Virus record (IMG/VR): IMGVR_UViG_3300044993_000120
Location: 1-28,827 of that record
Direction: 5' to 3' (one strand)
DNA: 28,827 nucleotides
Source of the DNA: a virus
The notes under the pieces were generated by a model. The model was given only the letters and a program-made list of their open reading frames with translations. It searched no databases and was not told the DNA's origin. The translations under genes were made by a program, and so were the position numbers. Of the stretch, positions 28,003 to 28,827 are shown in pieces. Each line of letters opens with the position of its first letter. Position 1 is the stretch's first letter.

Positions 28003-28827
28003 TGGAAAACTTTATTCAGAAAATTAAAGAATTGGAAGAAAGGATACAGAATTTAGAGAAAAGAAAGGGAATTGTTATACCCGAAAATGAATATATTACT
28101 TTAACCCAACAATCCTCAACGCCACCTAATCCTAATACGGGAAAAGAAATAATTTATACTGGTAATGGTTCAGTAGACCCAAAAAATTTACCGATTTTAT
28201 TACCTGAAACAGGTTATAAACACTATTTTGAGTTAGCAAGTTCAATGTATCGTCAAGCCATAATCAATGGCAATTTTGATATTTGGCAAAGAGGAACATC
28301 ATTTACGGTAGATGGATATACGGCTGATAGATGGTATGCTTCAAAAGGGACAGGTGGAGCATTTACGGTAAGCCAACAATCATTTACATTAGGGCAAACC
28401 GATGTTCCAAACAACCCAACCTATTTTTTAAGATTTAATCAGACAACAGGAGCATCAACTGCACCATATTTGGAGCAAAGGATTGAGAGTGTTGAAACAT
28501 TTGCTAATCAAAAAATAACCGTCTCTTTTTGGGCAAAAGTAGCAAGTGGGACATTATCGGTAAATGTTAAAGCAATTCAAAACTTTGGGACAGGTGGTTC
28601 TCCATCATCAGCAGTTGAGACATTACTTGGTAGCAAAACCATTGATACAACTTGGAAAAGATATATAGTTACGGGGACATTACCTTCCATTTCAGGAAAG
28701 ACATTGGGAAGTAATAACAACGATTATTTAGCGATAAGATTAGAATTCCCGACCTCATCTACCTTTACCTTTGATGTTTCGCAAGTTATGGCTCATTATG
28801 GTGAAGTTCCTTTACCTTTCTATCCAA
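28002..28827 (+). CDS. Tail fibre / receptor-binding protein, N-terminal part (continues at 455 on a circular map)
   Basis: The ATG at 28002 overlaps the previous stop by one base (TAATG). A short coiled coil (IQKIKELEERIQNLEKRK) links to the baseplate. A Pro-rich linker and then the fibre motif follow (IINGNFDIWQRGTSFTVDGY, TADRWYASKG), typical of phage receptor-binding proteins. It is open to the window end and would join at position 455 to make 385 residues, stopping at 786. The part from 28374 on is the second allele of 1-454. Confidence 0.85.
   Translation, partial: MENFIQKIKELEERIQNLEKRKGIVIPENEYITLTQQSSTPPNPNTGKEIIYTGNGSVDPKNLPILLPETGYKHYFELASSMYRQAIINGNFDIWQRGTSFTVDGYTADRWYASKGTGGAFTVSQQSFTLGQTDVPNNPTYFLRFNQTTGASTAPYLEQRIESVETFANQKITVSFWAKVASGTLSVNVKAIQNFGTGGSPSSAVETLLGSKTIDTTWKRYIVTGTLPSISGKTLGSNNNDYLAIRLEFPTSSTFTFDVSQVMAHYGEVPLPFYP
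28374..28827 (+). repeat. Diverged terminal repeat of the contig (fibre gene, 3' copy)
   Basis: Gap-free homologue of 1-454. The last 127 bases (28701-28827) equal 328-454; before that there are 26 differences in 327 bases. The offset is constant at 28,373. Confidence 0.9.

Noticed and set aside
1-28827. CRISPR array or cas genes
   Set aside because: No regularly spaced repeats with unique spacers. The Cas4-like protein at 7653 lacks an iron-sulphur cysteine set and fits a phage recombination nuclease.

Overview
The window is an almost complete tailed-phage genome of siphovirus type. It is AT-rich (about two thirds A+T by eye), and every credible gene lies on the + strand and uses the standard code. 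Both ends fall inside the same tail-fibre gene: positions 1-454 and 28374-28827 are gap-free homologues, about 94% identical overall but identical over the last 127 bases. This suggests a circular map of 28,373 bp, with the first 327 bases being a second allele of the fibre gene.

Layout. 1-3289 holds tail-fibre and baseplate-type adhesins, with a decayed remnant of a further collar protein. 3310-5036 is a lysis block: C39-like endolysin, membrane/coiled-coil protein and a small holin candidate. 5043-5112 is a lone tRNA-Trp, followed by a membrane-anchored HNH protein and two mini zinc-ribbon proteins. 5806-5978 is a promoter plus a strongly structured leader ending in an intrinsic terminator directly at the start of the replication initiator (5979-6923). 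That gene carries iteron-like inverted repeats, an AT-rich tract and a perfect hairpin, resembling a lambda-O-type origin. 7037-14208 holds replication and recombination genes (RecB/Cas4-like nuclease, SSB with an acidic tip, Hjc-like resolvase, HTH proteins), many small unknowns, a membrane-anchored transglycosylase and a three-way-junction RNA with a predicted kissing loop (9836-9915). 14236-20213 is packaging and head: small and large terminase, portal fused to a Mu gpF-like domain, protease with a scaffold-like tail, and major capsid protein. 20289-23437 is connector, tail completion and tail tube. 23437-28002 holds the tail chaperones with a probable frameshift, tape measure, distal tail and hub proteins. 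The fibre gene at 28002 closes the circle.

Mechanism. No polymerase, helicase, primase, integrase or recognisable repressor was found, so DNA replication probably uses the host replisome recruited by the initiator. Several promoters (TGn-TAWAAT or TTGACA-17-TATTAT) sit only 6-8 bases before an ATG, so many mRNAs should be leaderless. Most genes lack a Shine-Dalgarno site; the capsid gene is a clear exception. A 16-base palindrome, TTTTAATATATTAAAA, recurs six times, four of them at gene starts.

The host cannot be fixed from sequence alone. Sigma-70-type promoters argue against Bacteroidetes. The AT-rich, SD-poor, leaderless style and the adhesin and transglycosylase families would fit a Patescibacteria/CPR or low-GC Firmicutes-like host; this is a weak inference.
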